A stretch of DNA of 64,000 bases, taken from positions 19,966,489-20,030,488 of the forward strand of contig NC_092572.1 of the NCBI RefSeq assembly GCF_037975245.1, written 5' to 3'. The notes below the pieces were generated by a model. That model saw only the letters and a list, made by a program, of their open reading frames with translations, had not been told where the DNA came from and made no database searches. This DNA comes from Apostichopus japonicus (taxonomy: Eukaryota > Echinodermata > Holothuroidea > Aspidochirotida > Stichopodidae). Every line of letters starts with the position of its first letter. The stretch's first letter is position 1. The translations under genes were made by a program, and so were the position numbers. Of this stretch, positions 36,114 through 47,740 are shown one piece after another.

Positions 36114-36733
36114 TCTCTGAAACCTCGGGGTGCTACACTTAATGGTTTCCTAAATATAGCCTCTAGGGGCTTATGATCAGTTTCAATGTATGTCATCCTG
36201 CCAAATATATATTGATGGAATTTTTCGCATCCAAATACAATAGCGGCCAACTCTTTTTCAATTTGTGCATATCTTGTTTGTGCATCTGTGAACGTTTTTG
36301 ATGCATATGCAACTGGTTTTTCATTTTGCAGTAGTACAGCCCCAACTCCACCTTTTGAAGCATCCACGCTTACTGTTACAGGTTTGTTGGTGTCGAAATA
36401 CTGTAGTACTGGAGTTTTAGTTATCAATTGTTTTAGGGAATTGAAGCATTTTTCCTGTTCTTCTTCCCAATGCCATACTGTTTCTTTACGCAGGAGCACT
36501 CTCAAAGGTTCAGAGATAGCTGATAATTTCCTAATAAACTTAGCAACATAATTTATCATTCCCAGAAATCTCTTTAGCTCAGTTACATTTGTTGGAGGCT
36601 GCATTTCCTGAATTGCCTCTATTTTCTTTGGGTCAGGTTTTATACCATTTGATGTCAATATGTGACCAATATATTTGACTTCACTGACTTTAAACTTACA
36701 CTTGTCTATGTTTAGTTTTAGATTGTTTTCTTA
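36035..36733 (-). pseudogene. Gypsy pol: end of RT and RNase H
   Basis: Same frame as the gag-pro-RT segment but separated from it by a single TAA at 36733-36731. It holds the RT thumb/connection (LKRFLGMINYVAKFIRKLS) and RNase H (VSVDASKGGVGAVLLQ, then TDHKPLEAIF). It is lost by a frameshift near 36120 next to a CCCC run. Confidence 0.85.
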
Positions 36734-38653
36734 ACATCTTTGTAAGACATTTTGTAGCCTAATGTTATGCTCAGCCTCATCAGCTCCCCACACAATGATG
36801 TCATCCATCATGACTTCTACACCACTTAAATCATCGAATAATTCTGACATGACTCTTTGGAATATTTCGGGGGCAGCATTAATACCGAAAGGCAACCTTT
36901 TGTACCTATACCTCCCTATGGGTGTGTTGAAAGTACATAATTTTGAACTTTTTGAGTCTAAGGCCAACTGCCAATACCCACAATTTGCATCCAAAGTACT
37001 AAAAGTACTAAAAACTTTAGCTTGTGGAAGCCTAGTTATGATTTCTTCCACTGTTTTCATTGGATAATGAGCTCTATCTAATGCCTCATTCAGATCTTTT
37101 GGATCTAAACATATCCGTACCCTCTTTCTATCAGGTTTTATGACAGTTACCATACTACTAACCCAATCACTTGGTTCAGTGACCTTCTCTATCACATCTA
37201 AATCAACCATACGTTTTAGCTCTTCTTTTACCTCTTCTCTCAATGCAATGGGAACTTTACGGGGCGGGTGAACTACTGGCCTACTACCTTCTTTTACTTT
37301 GAGTGTCACTTTACCTGGCAAACAACCAAGTCCTTTAAATACATCACTGTAATTGTCCTGTGGTTCTGGAGTTTTCGATGACTCCACACTGTCGATACGT
37401 TGAATCAGTCCTAGGGCTGTGCACGCTTTCAAGCCAAGTAAGGGCTTCTTCATTCCTTTGACGACTTGGAAACTGAGGTCATAGTAGCGATTTTTGTGTT
37501 CACAGAGGAGTACACACTTCCCCATTGGTTGTAGCTTGTGTCCTGAGTAAGTTATCAGATGCATCTTTGATCTCTGCAACTTCACATTCTCCATGTTTTC
37601 CAGAACTGATGAAGAAATCACATTGCATTGTGATCCAGTGTCAAGCTTGAAGTTGACTTTCTCATCTTCGACTAACAAATTGATGTTCCATTCACTATCA
37701 GCTGTTTTGCATTGCTGAGACTCTAGAACGTCAATGAAAAAGTCTGAGTTGCCGGATCCTTCTGTACCGGTATCACTGTTTGCCGCGTCTACTGTATGTA
37801 CCTTGTGTTGGTTACGTCTGTCATGTTGTATCTTGGAGCCTTTTGACTGATTTAATTTTGTTCGGCACATATTGGCAAAATGGTTTGTTTTGCCACAATT
37901 ATTACAAGATTTCCCTTCTGCTGGGCAATATCCACTGCGATCATGGTTATAACCACATTTACTGCACTGGTGTCGAGTTGAGCTAGGCCTATTGCTTTGT
38001 GTGTTAGACCTATCATAGTTTCGAGACTGTCTAGGCTTATCGTTATTTGCTTTGTTACCTCTGTTATGATAGACTGTGTACACTTCACTTTCACTTGTAC
38101 TTTGTCGCGTAGATTTGTTCAGTTGTGTCATCTGAGCTTTACTTCTTTCTGAAGCTTTGCATATTTCTGCAGCTTTGGCAAGGTCTAGGTCTTTCTTTGC
38201 AGGCAAATTTGCTCGAACAGCATCATCTCGGAGTCCGACCACAATTCTATCTTTCACAAGGTCATCTGTGAGTGTGCCAGAATCACATGTCTTAGCAAGA
38301 TTTTTCAACTCGGTCAAAAATTGTTCAAATGATTCACCGTCGCGTTGAAATGTCGTATTGAATACGTGTCGCTCAAATGTTACGTTTTTCTGTGGTAAGA
38401 AATGCTCTTCGAACTTTTGTATCAGGACGTTTAGGTCCTTTTTGTCTTCGTCAGTCGCGAAAGTAAACGTATTGTATACCTGTAATGCATCATCGCCTAT
38501 TATGTGTAGCAACGTACTACACTGTACTATAGGGTCCTTTGCGCTTAGGCCTGAAGCATGTTTATAAAGTGTAAATTTCTGCTTCCAAAACTTCCACTGT
38601 TCAGCAACATTTCCTGTCAAAATTAGATTCTCCGGTGGACGTAGGCCTTCCAT
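36734..38653 (-). pseudogene. Gypsy gag, protease and RT (640 codons)
   Basis: Starts 31 nt after the LTR, just past the primer-binding site. Gag occupies about residues 1-290 and ends with two zinc knuckles (CSKCGYNHDRSGYC and CNNCGKTNHFANMC). The aspartic protease active site FKLDTGSQCNVIS is near residue 336. Reverse transcriptase follows from about residue 470 with LDANCGYWQLALD, LPFGINAAPEIFQR and the catalytic MMDD near residue 615. Gag and pol are in one frame without a programmed shift. The frame ends at a premature TAA within RT. Confidence 0.92.
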
Positions 38654-38663
38654 TGCAAAAAAT

Positions 38664-38683
38664 CGATCCCAATTCTGTCACCA
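38664..38683 (-). promoter_or_regulatory. Primer-binding site, tRNA-Leu-like
   Basis: TGGTGACAGAATTGGGATCG directly follows the 5' LTR. It starts with the TGG complementary to the CCA end and resembles the complement of tRNA-Leu 3' ends with a few mismatches. The tRNA identity is from memory. Confidence 0.6.
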
Positions 38684-38807
38684 TGTAAATATTAGTGGAG
38701 AATCTTGTGGATTTTTATGTCGGTTTATTATGTTCTTCAATACGTTACAGGGTTATGCTCTCTCTGGTAATAGAGGGCGATATCTTAGAATAACAACAAT
38801 CATTACA
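38684..38807 (-). repeat. 5' LTR (124 bp)
   Basis: Direct repeat of 34445-34568; 123 of 124 positions identical. Confidence 0.93.
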
Positions 38808-38812
38808 CCCGT
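38808..38812. repeat. Target-site duplication, right
   Basis: CCCGT, as at 34440-34444. Confidence 0.85.
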
Positions 38813-39444
38813 CAGCCCCACTTTTCAAGGTTTTGAGCTCATTATTTGTTCAGAATTTGAATAATAAATTCACTTCAAAACATACCCATAATGTTGCACA
38901 AACTTTCATCTAATGGACAACCACTTGCAATAAAGGAAAACCCCCTTCAACCCTTAACAGACCGGTAATAAATTGCACGAGTAGAGGGAAGTATGATGAA
39001 CAATGTTGGTTAAGGAATTTTTGAAAATTCAGACACAGTGAATTTATTGGTGTACAAATATTAAAACCTCTTATAACGGCTACTATAAAACTTCGATATC
39101 ATAATAAATACCCAAAAAATATGCTCGAGGGAGGGGCGGTCTCCACCCTTCGCTCCCCCCCCCCCATTTGGCTACGCGCCTGCGCTTAAAAATCTTGTAG
39201 GAAACAGGCCAAATTAAAACCCAGTGAACCCATATCGATGTGAATCATATATATGATTGTACGTACTTACACTAATACACAAGGGATGGACAGACATTAT
39301 GATAATAATCATGAGTGACAACATGCTGTACGGTCACAGGTCACAGAAACGACCACGAAGAGTCATTTACCTCATGCAGCATGTGTTGGATGAAGTTTCA
39401 GCCACCGCCACATATGATTTGGATAAATAATCTCACGGATTATT

Positions 39445-39446
<2 letters not shown>

Positions 39447-39536
<90 letters not shown>

Positions 39537-39637
39537 ACATAGGAATAACGGATAAACTGTTAAACAACTATGCTGCATTTAGAGAAAGGCTGGATCTCGA
39601 GTGAGATACAATAATTGAATTAGATAAGTGATTGGAA

Positions 39638-39722
<85 letters not shown>

Positions 39723-39760
39723 TTTATATATATATATGATATATATATATATATATATAT
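39447..39760. repeat. AT microsatellites
   Basis: Long (AT)n at 39447-39533, then (AT)n with AAATATTTATAT interruptions at 39638-39760. Confidence 0.95.
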
Positions 39761-39761
39761 A

Positions 39762-39883
39762 AATGAAAATCGTAATGAGTTGGAAAATCAAGAACAGAGA
39801 AGAAACTTTCAGCCTCCACCGGGATTCGAACCACGGGCCTTCCGCTCTGTACGCGGACACCCTAACCACTAGGCTATGGACGC
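39762..39883 (-). mobile_element. Short tRNA-like SINE
   Basis: A 72-nt tRNA-like head on the minus strand (39883-39812) has box A TAGCCTAGTGGTTAGGGTG and box B GGTTCGAATCC, with a 7-bp acceptor-like stem with one mismatch. The T stem is poor, so it is not a functional tRNA. A 50-nt tail follows (TTTTCCAACTCATTACGATT then TTCATTT) and leads into an AT microsatellite. Copies of the tail alone occur at 15.05 and 15.16 kb. Confidence 0.72.
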
Positions 39884-40082
39884 TGATTGTATGTCCAGAG
39901 GTTCGAAACCGGTAAGGAATGTCGTAATTCCACTGTAGGCGCCCGCCACCTGTATCGAACAATACTAGTTCTGTTTTTGGTGACATATTTTGCCTTACTC
40001 TAGAGATCAAACATGATGCTAACCAACTCGAAATCATTTGTGATTCCTAAAGCCGGATCTCGAAAGAGATACTTTGAACAGA

Positions 40083-40232
<150 letters not shown>

Positions 40233-40234
<2 letters not shown>

Positions 40235-40569
40235 CCTGTTTTCCTTTTTTATCGGCAAACCAAATTTCATTACGGATGCGGTCCGTTTAGCTATTTATTT
40301 CGAAAAAAGAGTAAAAACTACTCTCTGTTATATATAGTAACATCTTGTGACACGGTTAGACAGGCGCCTTGAGAGGAATTTGCCAAGGGAGGGGCAAAGC
40401 TTTTACCCAGACTTTCTAAGAGTAGCGCCACCATAAGTTGGCGCGAAGCGCAAAAGAAAATTTTAGCCGAATATGCCTCCTAGATCGCTGGAAATGGCAC
40501 TTCCCATTCCTTGTAAGTTGCATCTCAGCAGTTTCTATTTTGAAATGACTAGCGATGTCATAAAAAAAA
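40233..40569 (+). repeat. Tandem repeat copy 1 (about 335 bp)
   Basis: Nearly identical to 40626-40963, beginning GCCCTGTTTTCCTTTTTTAT. It contains the repeat body AGCGCCACCATAAGTTGGCG, shared in part with 34.17 kb and 46.4 kb. Confidence 0.9.
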
Positions 40570-40625
40570 TAGTGAGGGTTAGGGTTAGGGCTAATATATA
40601 TATATACATATATATGTTTGCTACA

Positions 40626-40963
40626 GCCCTATTTTCCTTTTTCATCGGCAAACCAAATTTCATTACGGATGCGGTCCGTCTAGCTATTCATTTCGAAAAA
40701 AAAGAGTAAAAACTACTCTCTGTTATATATAGTAACAACTTGTGACACGGTTAGACAGGCGCCTTGCGAGGAATTCGCCAAGAGAAGGGCAAAGCTTGTA
40801 CCCAGACTTTCTAAGCGTAGCGCCACCATAAGTTGGCGCGAAGCGCAAAAGAAAATTTTGGCCGAATATGCCTCCCAGATCGCTGGAAATGGCACTTCCC
40901 ATGCCTTGTAAGTTGCATCTCAGCAGTTTCTATTTTGAAATGACTAGCGATGTCACAAAAAAT
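40626..40963 (+). repeat. Tandem repeat copy 2 (about 335 bp)
   Basis: Second copy of 40233-40569. Between the copies lie telomere-like hexamers and a short AT run. Confidence 0.9.
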
Positions 40964-41099
40964 ACTAAACATATGCTAAAAAAAACTATGCCACCAAATA
41001 TTGGGGGGATATTAGATACTATATCCCCAACCTAAAATATTGGGGTGGTGGACAGGTCCACTCCCCCCCCCCCCCCGTGATCGCCGCCCATGATTACGG

Positions 41100-44000
41100 A
41101 TATCCGACATTGGGTCCGTTGTTCAAAATCCAATTTATCGATTCATAGATAATAACACAATTCTTATACGACTTATTAATTATTGTACGCGATATCATTA
41201 ATTCATGTCAAGAAAATGGCAGTCTAGTTTATCACTTACCTAACGTATCAACAATATTGTTGTCACTAAGACTTCCTTCCTTTACCAGTTATCTTCAGTG
41301 TAATATCCAATTGTATTACAAGGGATACACATTGCTTCCTGTTTAGGCACAGTCACTGTATGCTGTGTTAACAATTCGTGTACATTCGCACGTATTAAAA
41401 CTGATTGTACGGTACGACGCATACATGATACTGCATGAGAAACAGTAGTACACGCGCTGTGGTATGCACGATAAAGGAGTCAAACATTAATCCCTGATAT
41501 ACTGCAGTGCCGGTTCAATCAAGTTCAAAGTCATTCAATTATAGTACTTTCGCTTTACAGACGTGGATAACATGGTAAAACAAAAGAGCGTACGTGTTAG
41601 CTAAGAATATCCACCGACCGAAAGTGAATGTGCTTGCGTGATCAGCCATATAAACACTGTATGACAATAGCCTGGTTGTATCATTGTGTAGGGTACCCTT
41701 TGTGTTTTCTAGTGAAATTAGGTATAGCAACAGCCACCCATATAGTAGTTCGATTTCGCACAGCAAGCGTATTCACCACAATCTAAGTTGAATCGCTCAA
41801 ATTGACAATCCTAAAATTGACAATATGATATCCTATCTGAGCCGTTGCGGCCTAAACATAAGGCCAAGACAAATTAAACCTTACCCCACTCTTAGCCTAT
41901 ATCTCTAATTGGAAAATGTCACACTTGATTGGGGTCATCAACCAAAACGGATGGCCAACAAGTATTGTTCGGAAAATCACTGTCTATGACAGCCTGTCAC
42001 AAATGGAATATAATAAAATGATAAATAATAAATACAGTTTAGAGAGAAGATGTTTGCTTTTCTCATGGAACGAGAGTGATTTATCCACTTTATCCACACA
42101 TGTGTTGCATTTATTGATTAACCTTACGGTAAAGAACTTTAACAGATATGCAAACATTTCACAAATATCAAGGAAAAACCAACAGAAATATAATTATTTT
42201 ATCCATCCATCCATCCATTGATTCTTTTGTTTATTTGTTCATTCATCCATTTATTCATCCATTTATTTAATTGTTTGTTTGTTCATTCATTTATATATTC
42301 ATCCATACATTCATTCATTCGTTTGTTCATTCATTCATTTATGGTTTGCGTTGTTCGCTCTCAAATTATGTAAATTGAGATAGCGGTCCTTTAACCACAA
42401 ATTGTATTTTATTACTACTTCCTTGTCATACATTGAAAAAACCAAAGCCAAAAATATCACAAAGTGATGACGTATTAATATTAATTGAAACGTTATCATT
42501 AACATCAAGTAGACCAAAATTACGAGGGCAATTAAAATCAAATTCTTATTTTGCGTAAATTACAAATCACTTCCCTAACCAGGAAACATATCAAGTTGAA
42601 AACCTCCACCTTAGCGTTAAAGACAAATGAATTAAACCTCCGAATAATTTATGCACAAAATTCTTCTTCCGAGTTTAAAAGAATTGGTTTGTTTGATAGG
42701 TATACTACGTTTGATCCAATTTGTTTAGATAAGTAAAATACAGATGAAATTAAGGCGCCAATACAACCACAGACTATTACGGTATATATGGAAACTATCA
42801 CCAACACTAAGACTTGTAGAGGGCAAAATAAAAAACAAACGCGATTGAAGGGAACGAAGGCAAGGTGGACCGTAGCATAAATTGCGATAAATTTGACGTC
42901 TTGGACGAGAATAGCATCTTTTGCGACGAAGAAGAATTCTTGTACCGAGCAGGGCACCAATTTCGAAGTGGCAAACCGGTAGGCTAATACACCCCTGAAG
43001 GAAGGTAAAAGAGAAACACATCCATCCATATGTTCAGAAAAATGCTTGTTGAGGGGATCCAAAATCTCTGTTCAGCCCCCTGAACCTTCAGTTTGGGCAT
43101 CCATCTAGTATGTAATCTTGCTAAGAGGTAACTGCGTAAGATGTAGCATATCACAGACGAAATACGAGATAGACGTTTACACTCTAGCCAGTGCAAAATC
43201 CAGCTACGATTTTTCTATATACATAGATAAATGCTTGAAGATATTATGTGTCGATAAATATATTCACACGAAGATCAGTCAGAAGTTAAGGTCGATATAT
43301 CTTTCGTTCATACTTATGCCTTTATAAATCCATCTCAATATTGTTTTGCCTAACATTTCTCTGCCCAAAATGAGCCTCGACATCTCTTAAATGATTTACT
43401 TCTTTGGTAGCAGAATTCTCATGATTCCCCCTCTGCACCTCTTTGCTTGCTTTGTCGCTTTGTTTAAGTTATTTCGATATTATTTGCGAGACTTTCGTAT
43501 ATGTATGTGGCATCTACTATTGTGCAACTTAACACGAATAAAGTATTAGTTTGTATGCTTCTGTCACTGTCCTCACTATGACTTGAAGTAATCCATTCCT
43601 AATGTTTGACAATTTCAGAACAGTGGTTACCATTTCAACGTCTTCACAATTTGAAACCGCACTAAGTCAGCTTTGTGTTGATTAAATATATGTTCCATAT
43701 ATTACTATTAACATACTTCAGACCAACGTCAAAGTATTCGAAGGTGTGCTTCATTGTTTCGACGATTGCTGAGACGACAAAGAAAAAGAGAAGCATGGCA
43801 AATAACAGAGAATCTAGTCTATTGTCCTTCCGTGTGCTTTCAAATGCTTTAGAAACTAATACTTCTAAGATATTAGACGCATGCTGGTCATGCGGTTGAA
43901 AATAATGTTAATTTTTTGCGTATTGAAACCCAGTGTCAATGTTTAACTGATAGAAGAGCTTGCCTATGGCAGTTATCTGTAAACTACACATGCCAAGTTG

Positions 44001-44837
44001 TTCATTGTCATCACGGCATCGACAATGCGGTAAAGGATCTAATTGACAGGTCTACATTACTTGCTGGTGAACATAGCTGACCCACAGAACAGTCACATTG
44101 AAAGATGTTGGACAGTTTATCTTGAGTGATAACTTGTCTGTTGAAAGGACACTTGGTTTAATTGTATTTGTGTGAATCACCTGTAAAATTGAAGTAGTTG
44201 TTTTTATAGCACAGTGCCTAAAATGTTTAACTGTTTTGAATACCTCTCAAATAGTACTTGATTATAGAAGAACTGCTATTGTCTGGACTATATGTCTTTT
44301 GTATTGTGTATAAAATATTGTAAGAAATATGGTTATGGCATATATGCATTCGCAGAAGTATAGATCCTTGTAAGAATCGCTGATAAAGCATGTCAAAAAA
44401 GCGAACATGCAATCAACCATATCTCAAGTAAGGGCCAAGATATTGACATTGGGTGTTAAACTAACAGTGTGGAATATTGTCTTATGACCAGGGTAACATT
44501 GTTTGCCACGGGAATATGCTTGGAGTTAATGTTTTGACTCCCTGACAGAATGTCGCGTGCACGTGCCCTCCCAAAACTTCGTGCCTCACCCAAGTGCCTC
44601 CCAAATGCTAGTTGTAGTGTTAAACAAGTAATCAAGCAAAAACGTGTTTTACAAAGGACAAAACCTATTATGTTCATCAGTTAATTGCAAATAGCATCTT
44701 ATGATTCTTTTAAAAACATTATCAAAGCTAAAAGGTCAATTACCATTTTTTGTATAACTTTTTCTCCGCCTCAATTTATTTGTTTGCTGGTTGAAGTTGC
44801 AGCACACCTCTCCCCAAATACATTGGCAGGATTGTAG
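41100..44837. other. Gene-free stretch with ATTC/ATCC repeat
   Basis: No supported gene. 42200-42342 is an imperfect ATCC/ATTC tetranucleotide repeat. A minus-strand frame at 43062-42649 (137 codons, hydrophobic in its middle) is unrecognised and overlaps a second open frame, so it is not called. Confidence 0.45.
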
Positions 44838-45345
44838 ATTTAGATAAATACTAGATATGCTAGTGTGTAGTAGAAAACACGAAACTTGACGAGTGATGAA
44901 TACTAGATGTACCGGTGTGTAAAGAACCCGAAAATTTACTAGTGATACATACTAGATGTACTAGTGTGTAGTAAAGAACACGAAACTTGTCTAGTGATAC
45001 ATACTAGATGTACAAGTGTGTAGTAAAGAACACGAAACTTGACGAATGATATACATTACATGTACCAGTGTGTAGTAAAGAACACGAAACTTGACTAGTG
45101 ATACATACTAGATGTACAAGTGTGTAGTAAAGAACAGGAAACTTGACGAATGATATACATTACATGTACCAGTGTGTAGTAAAGAACACGAAACTTGACT
45201 AGTGATACATACTTTATGTACTATTGTGTGTAGTAGAGAACAGGAAACTTGACTAGTGATAAATATTAGATGTATTAGTGTGTAGTAAATACCACTAAAC
45301 TTAAAGATTGATAAATACTACATGTGTAAGTGTGTATATATTACA
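44838..45345. repeat. About 56-bp minisatellite, roughly nine units
   Basis: Units contain GATGTACNAGTGTGTAGTAA and GAACACGAAACTTGACTAG. In the middle, two unit types alternate (ACATACTAGATGTACAAG versus ATACATTACATGTACCAG), giving a 112-bp higher-order period. Confidence 0.9.
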
Positions 45346-45586
45346 AAATGTCAAAGAATTAAATCATTTTGTTTTAAAAAAAATTCCATTTACTGCCGTT
45401 AATAACTCAAATTATACCGGGAGTCTGAATGACTATTTTTCTGTGTGCAATGAAGTGCTAGAGGTCATAGGTATAACCTTTTAAGATGCTAGGAAGTCCA
45501 ATAATGGTAATTTGCTTCAAAAATTTATCAAGGAAAAATTAAACTCATATTCACCTACCAAGATATGTTATTGTGTAAAATTAAGT

Positions 45587-45640
45587 TGGCCTGACGTTTC
45601 GATTCTAGCAGGATTTTCTTCAGAGGCTATATGACAAGTA
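45587..45640 (-). ncRNA. Hammerhead-ribozyme-like motif from a Penelope-like terminal repeat
   Basis: On the minus strand CTGAAGA (45623-45617, matching the core CUGANGA) and CGAAAC (45601-45596) flank a short stem (ATCCT/AGAAT, one mismatch) with a GCT loop, followed by GTC. Penelope-like elements are known to carry such hammerheads in their terminal repeats with a very short stem III. Stem I was not verified and the stem II mismatch may make it inactive. Confidence 0.4.
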
Positions 45641-46247
45641 ATAGTAACTGCAGAAGGGACAAAAACACGCGTGTAGTTTTTTTTTTTTAGACAAGATGTT
45701 ATTGTCTATAAAGTGAAACCATTTCTACATTTTGGAATACTTTGATGGTTCAGAAGGGAACTGGAAAGTACTTTCGAAAGCTGTTCAGTGTAAACCTTTC
45801 AGTGTTATAATAAGTGAGACAATATTGACCATTTTTGATTAAAACTCAGAGTCTACTCTGGTTTTTAGGTTTTCTTTAAAGCTTCGAGTCAAATAATATA
45901 CAGATCAGTGTATTCAAAAGATTACCATATATTTTTCCAAGTAATGATCTCCTGACGGCGAAACTCCTGCAGCATAGAGTTATGACACCGGGTCGCACAA
46001 GTTAATTGAAGTCGATTGCCATGGTGACATATTAGCTTATACGTTGTTTATTTGTAAATTTGCTGTATTTTGTAGTTTTCTTCTTGTCGATAGGTTCGTA
46101 TTCAAGTTTTACACGTCATGTCTATACAGTTACAAAACCCTACTCATCCATTTTCCACCGAATTTGCTTCACTTGTAATATATTTAGTGTCAATGCATTA
46201 CAATGGATAATTGAATTGCCATTCAGAGTGAAATAATTAATATGGTG

Positions 46248-46909
46248 CAAGGGCGGCGGAACCGGGGGGGGGCACAGGGGGCACGTGCCCCCCCACTTTT
46301 CCTCAGGTTAAAAATGTGCCCTTTTTCTACATAAAAATTGAGGTGTCTCAAGTTAGCAAGAGGCCAGGGAACCAGAATGAACACTCGGGAAGGGCCGTTT
46401 CCGGCCATCTGAGGGGTTTGTAAAACCAAAAATTTTCTTGTACGCTCCTCGCCAACTGATGGTGGCGCTCCGCTCAGATAGTCGTGCATATACAACTTTG
46501 CAAATCCTGGCTACGCCCCTGACTTTTAATGAATTTCTGTGGGTCAAACTCAAAGCTATTTCGAATGGAAAAAATTGGTTAAGATATTAACAAGAAATAA
46601 ACTCTAATTCGGAAGATTCCTACATTAGCAACTAGCATGATTTCACCTCATTTTGTCTCAAAAGAAAACTTGTTCCTTGTTTCCCAATTTGCAAATTGGA
46701 TATTGCAGTGCTAGTATGCATATTTTCCTTGAAGGGGGGGGGGGGGCGGGACGTTGATGGAGTGATGTGTATACGCAAATAAGTTAATACAATAAGAGTT
46801 ATCAAGGGTACTAAATATAAGGCTGCATCAGTCCAATCGAATTTCTGCAAAGTGCCCTTTGATGTCGGTGCCCCCCCCCCCCAGATTAAAAGTGCTTCCG
46901 CCGCCCTTG
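46248..46909. mobile_element. 662-bp hAT-like non-autonomous element
   Basis: Perfect 14-bp terminal inverted repeats (CAAGGGCGGCGGAA at 46248, its complement ending at 46909). An exact 8-bp target duplication ATATGGTG lies at 46240-46247 and 46910-46917. Poly-G/C tracts lie just inside both ends. CA...TG ends with an 8-bp duplication define hAT. No transposase. Another hAT-type end (CCTGGCTACGCCCCTG, 46506-46521) lies inside, so a second MITE fragment is nested. Confidence 0.88.
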
Positions 46910-47217
46910 ATATGGTGCCATTGATTATAAAACAGCTGGTTGCGTCCGTACCTGAATATGATAACCAACATCATACCCTTATACAGATTTGCTTGGTTCT
47001 TGTGTTTCAAAGGTCCATTATTCCATATTTTCGACTTTCTTTCTTTATACTCATTGTAGACTTGTAAAACTGAACCGAAATGTATTCCTCCTTATCAATG
47101 AAAACAATAGGCTACTGCTAAAGATCTGCTATTTCCAGGAGGCCAACATACACAACAATGTTTTCAAGAAATTACAGGAAGTGGGAGGAGGGTGGGCAGC
47201 TGAAGAGTTGGAGGAGG

Positions 47218-47514
47218 TTATGACTTATTCGCGTGTTGTAAGCACTCGGTAATTTTGTGTAAATTTACGACTGTATGCTCAGAGGAGCGACGTATTTCCG
47301 ATAAGGAGGAGATACCCTGTTGTTGGCTGAGAGTAATGGTGGTCCTAATGGATCCTTCCCGTTTGTCCAAGGGAAGTGCTTCGAAGCCCTCGAACGGTTC
47401 AATATCTTTCTTGATCTCTCGTAGCGATTGGAAAGCACAGGATACATGTCAGAAAAATGGAATGACCCTGAATTCATCTTCGTTCATCTTACTAGTATCT
47501 GTTTGTGAAGGATG
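47218..47514 (-). pseudogene. Coding-like exon with one in-frame TGA, unknown product
   Basis: After an acceptor GAATTTGCTAG, 99 codons in one frame end in TAA. Only one internal stop (TGA at 47451-47449) breaks it. The C-terminal part is strongly protein-like: LREIKKDIEPFEGFEALPLD, then SQQQGISSLSEIRRSSEHTV. No domain is recognised. The opposite strand is also open for 87 codons (47255-47518), so strand choice rests on composition. Confidence 0.35.
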
Positions 47515-47651
47515 CTAGCAAATTCCATGATCCGAGATGGGTAAGGAACCCCAACCGCTCAACAAACAAGAATAAAGGGTCAACGGTGTGTATATTTCTG
47601 TTTGTCCATTGTTGCAAATACACGCTGATTTCGTTTCCACTTGGTTTTTAG

Positions 47652-47740
47652 ATGAGCCTCTGATTAACACTACGGGGGACAAACGCCTCCCCATCATCAC
47701 TCCCTCACCCCGAATCCTCCTCATCCCCTGGGAAGAGTAG
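47652..47740 (+). CDS. Candidate terminal exon, unknown gene
   Basis: After acceptor CACTTGGTTTTTAG, two bases and 28 codons plus stop: EPLINTTGDKRLPIITPSPR then ILLIPWEE. No partner exon with matching phase was found. Confidence 0.2.

Larger units (their letters stand above)
34445..38807 (-). mobile_element. Ty3/gypsy LTR retrotransposon, 4363 bp
   Basis: Two 124-bp LTRs starting TG and ending CA, 5-bp target duplication CCCGT on both sides, a primer-binding site directly after the 5' LTR, a polypurine tract directly before the 3' LTR, and a minus-strand gag-pol. The domain order protease-RT-RNase H-integrase defines Ty3/gypsy. Gag and pol share one frame, and the gag type together with a tRNA-Leu-like PBS fits a Mag-like lineage (inference). 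The LTRs differ at one position, so the insertion is recent, yet pol carries one in-frame stop and two frameshifts, so it is probably not autonomous. No env-like gene is present. Confidence 0.92.
34154..39182. mobile_element. hAT-like MITE interrupted by a Ty3/gypsy element
   Basis: The host sequence on the two sides of the gypsy element is one repeat. The left part (34154-34444) starts CAGGCG and contains the shared repeat body AGCGGAGCGCCACCA. The right part (38813-39182) ends GGCTACGCGCCTG, the complement of CAGGCGCGTAGCC, a typical hAT MITE end in marine animals. Without the gypsy insert it is about 660 bp. Body homology to 40.4, 40.8 and 46.4 kb supports one family. Target duplications are not clear. 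Confidence 0.5.

Noticed and set aside
39812-39883. tRNA gene
   Set aside because: Boxes A and B are present but the T stem does not pair and a SINE tail follows, so it was called as a SINE head.
39315-40037. Frames ending in or containing Tyr/Ile repeats
   Set aside because: AT microsatellite artefacts next to a SINE.
42649-43062. 137-codon hydrophobic minus-strand frame
   Set aside because: Overlaps another open frame on the same strand, has no recognisable family, and its composition is consistent with chance.
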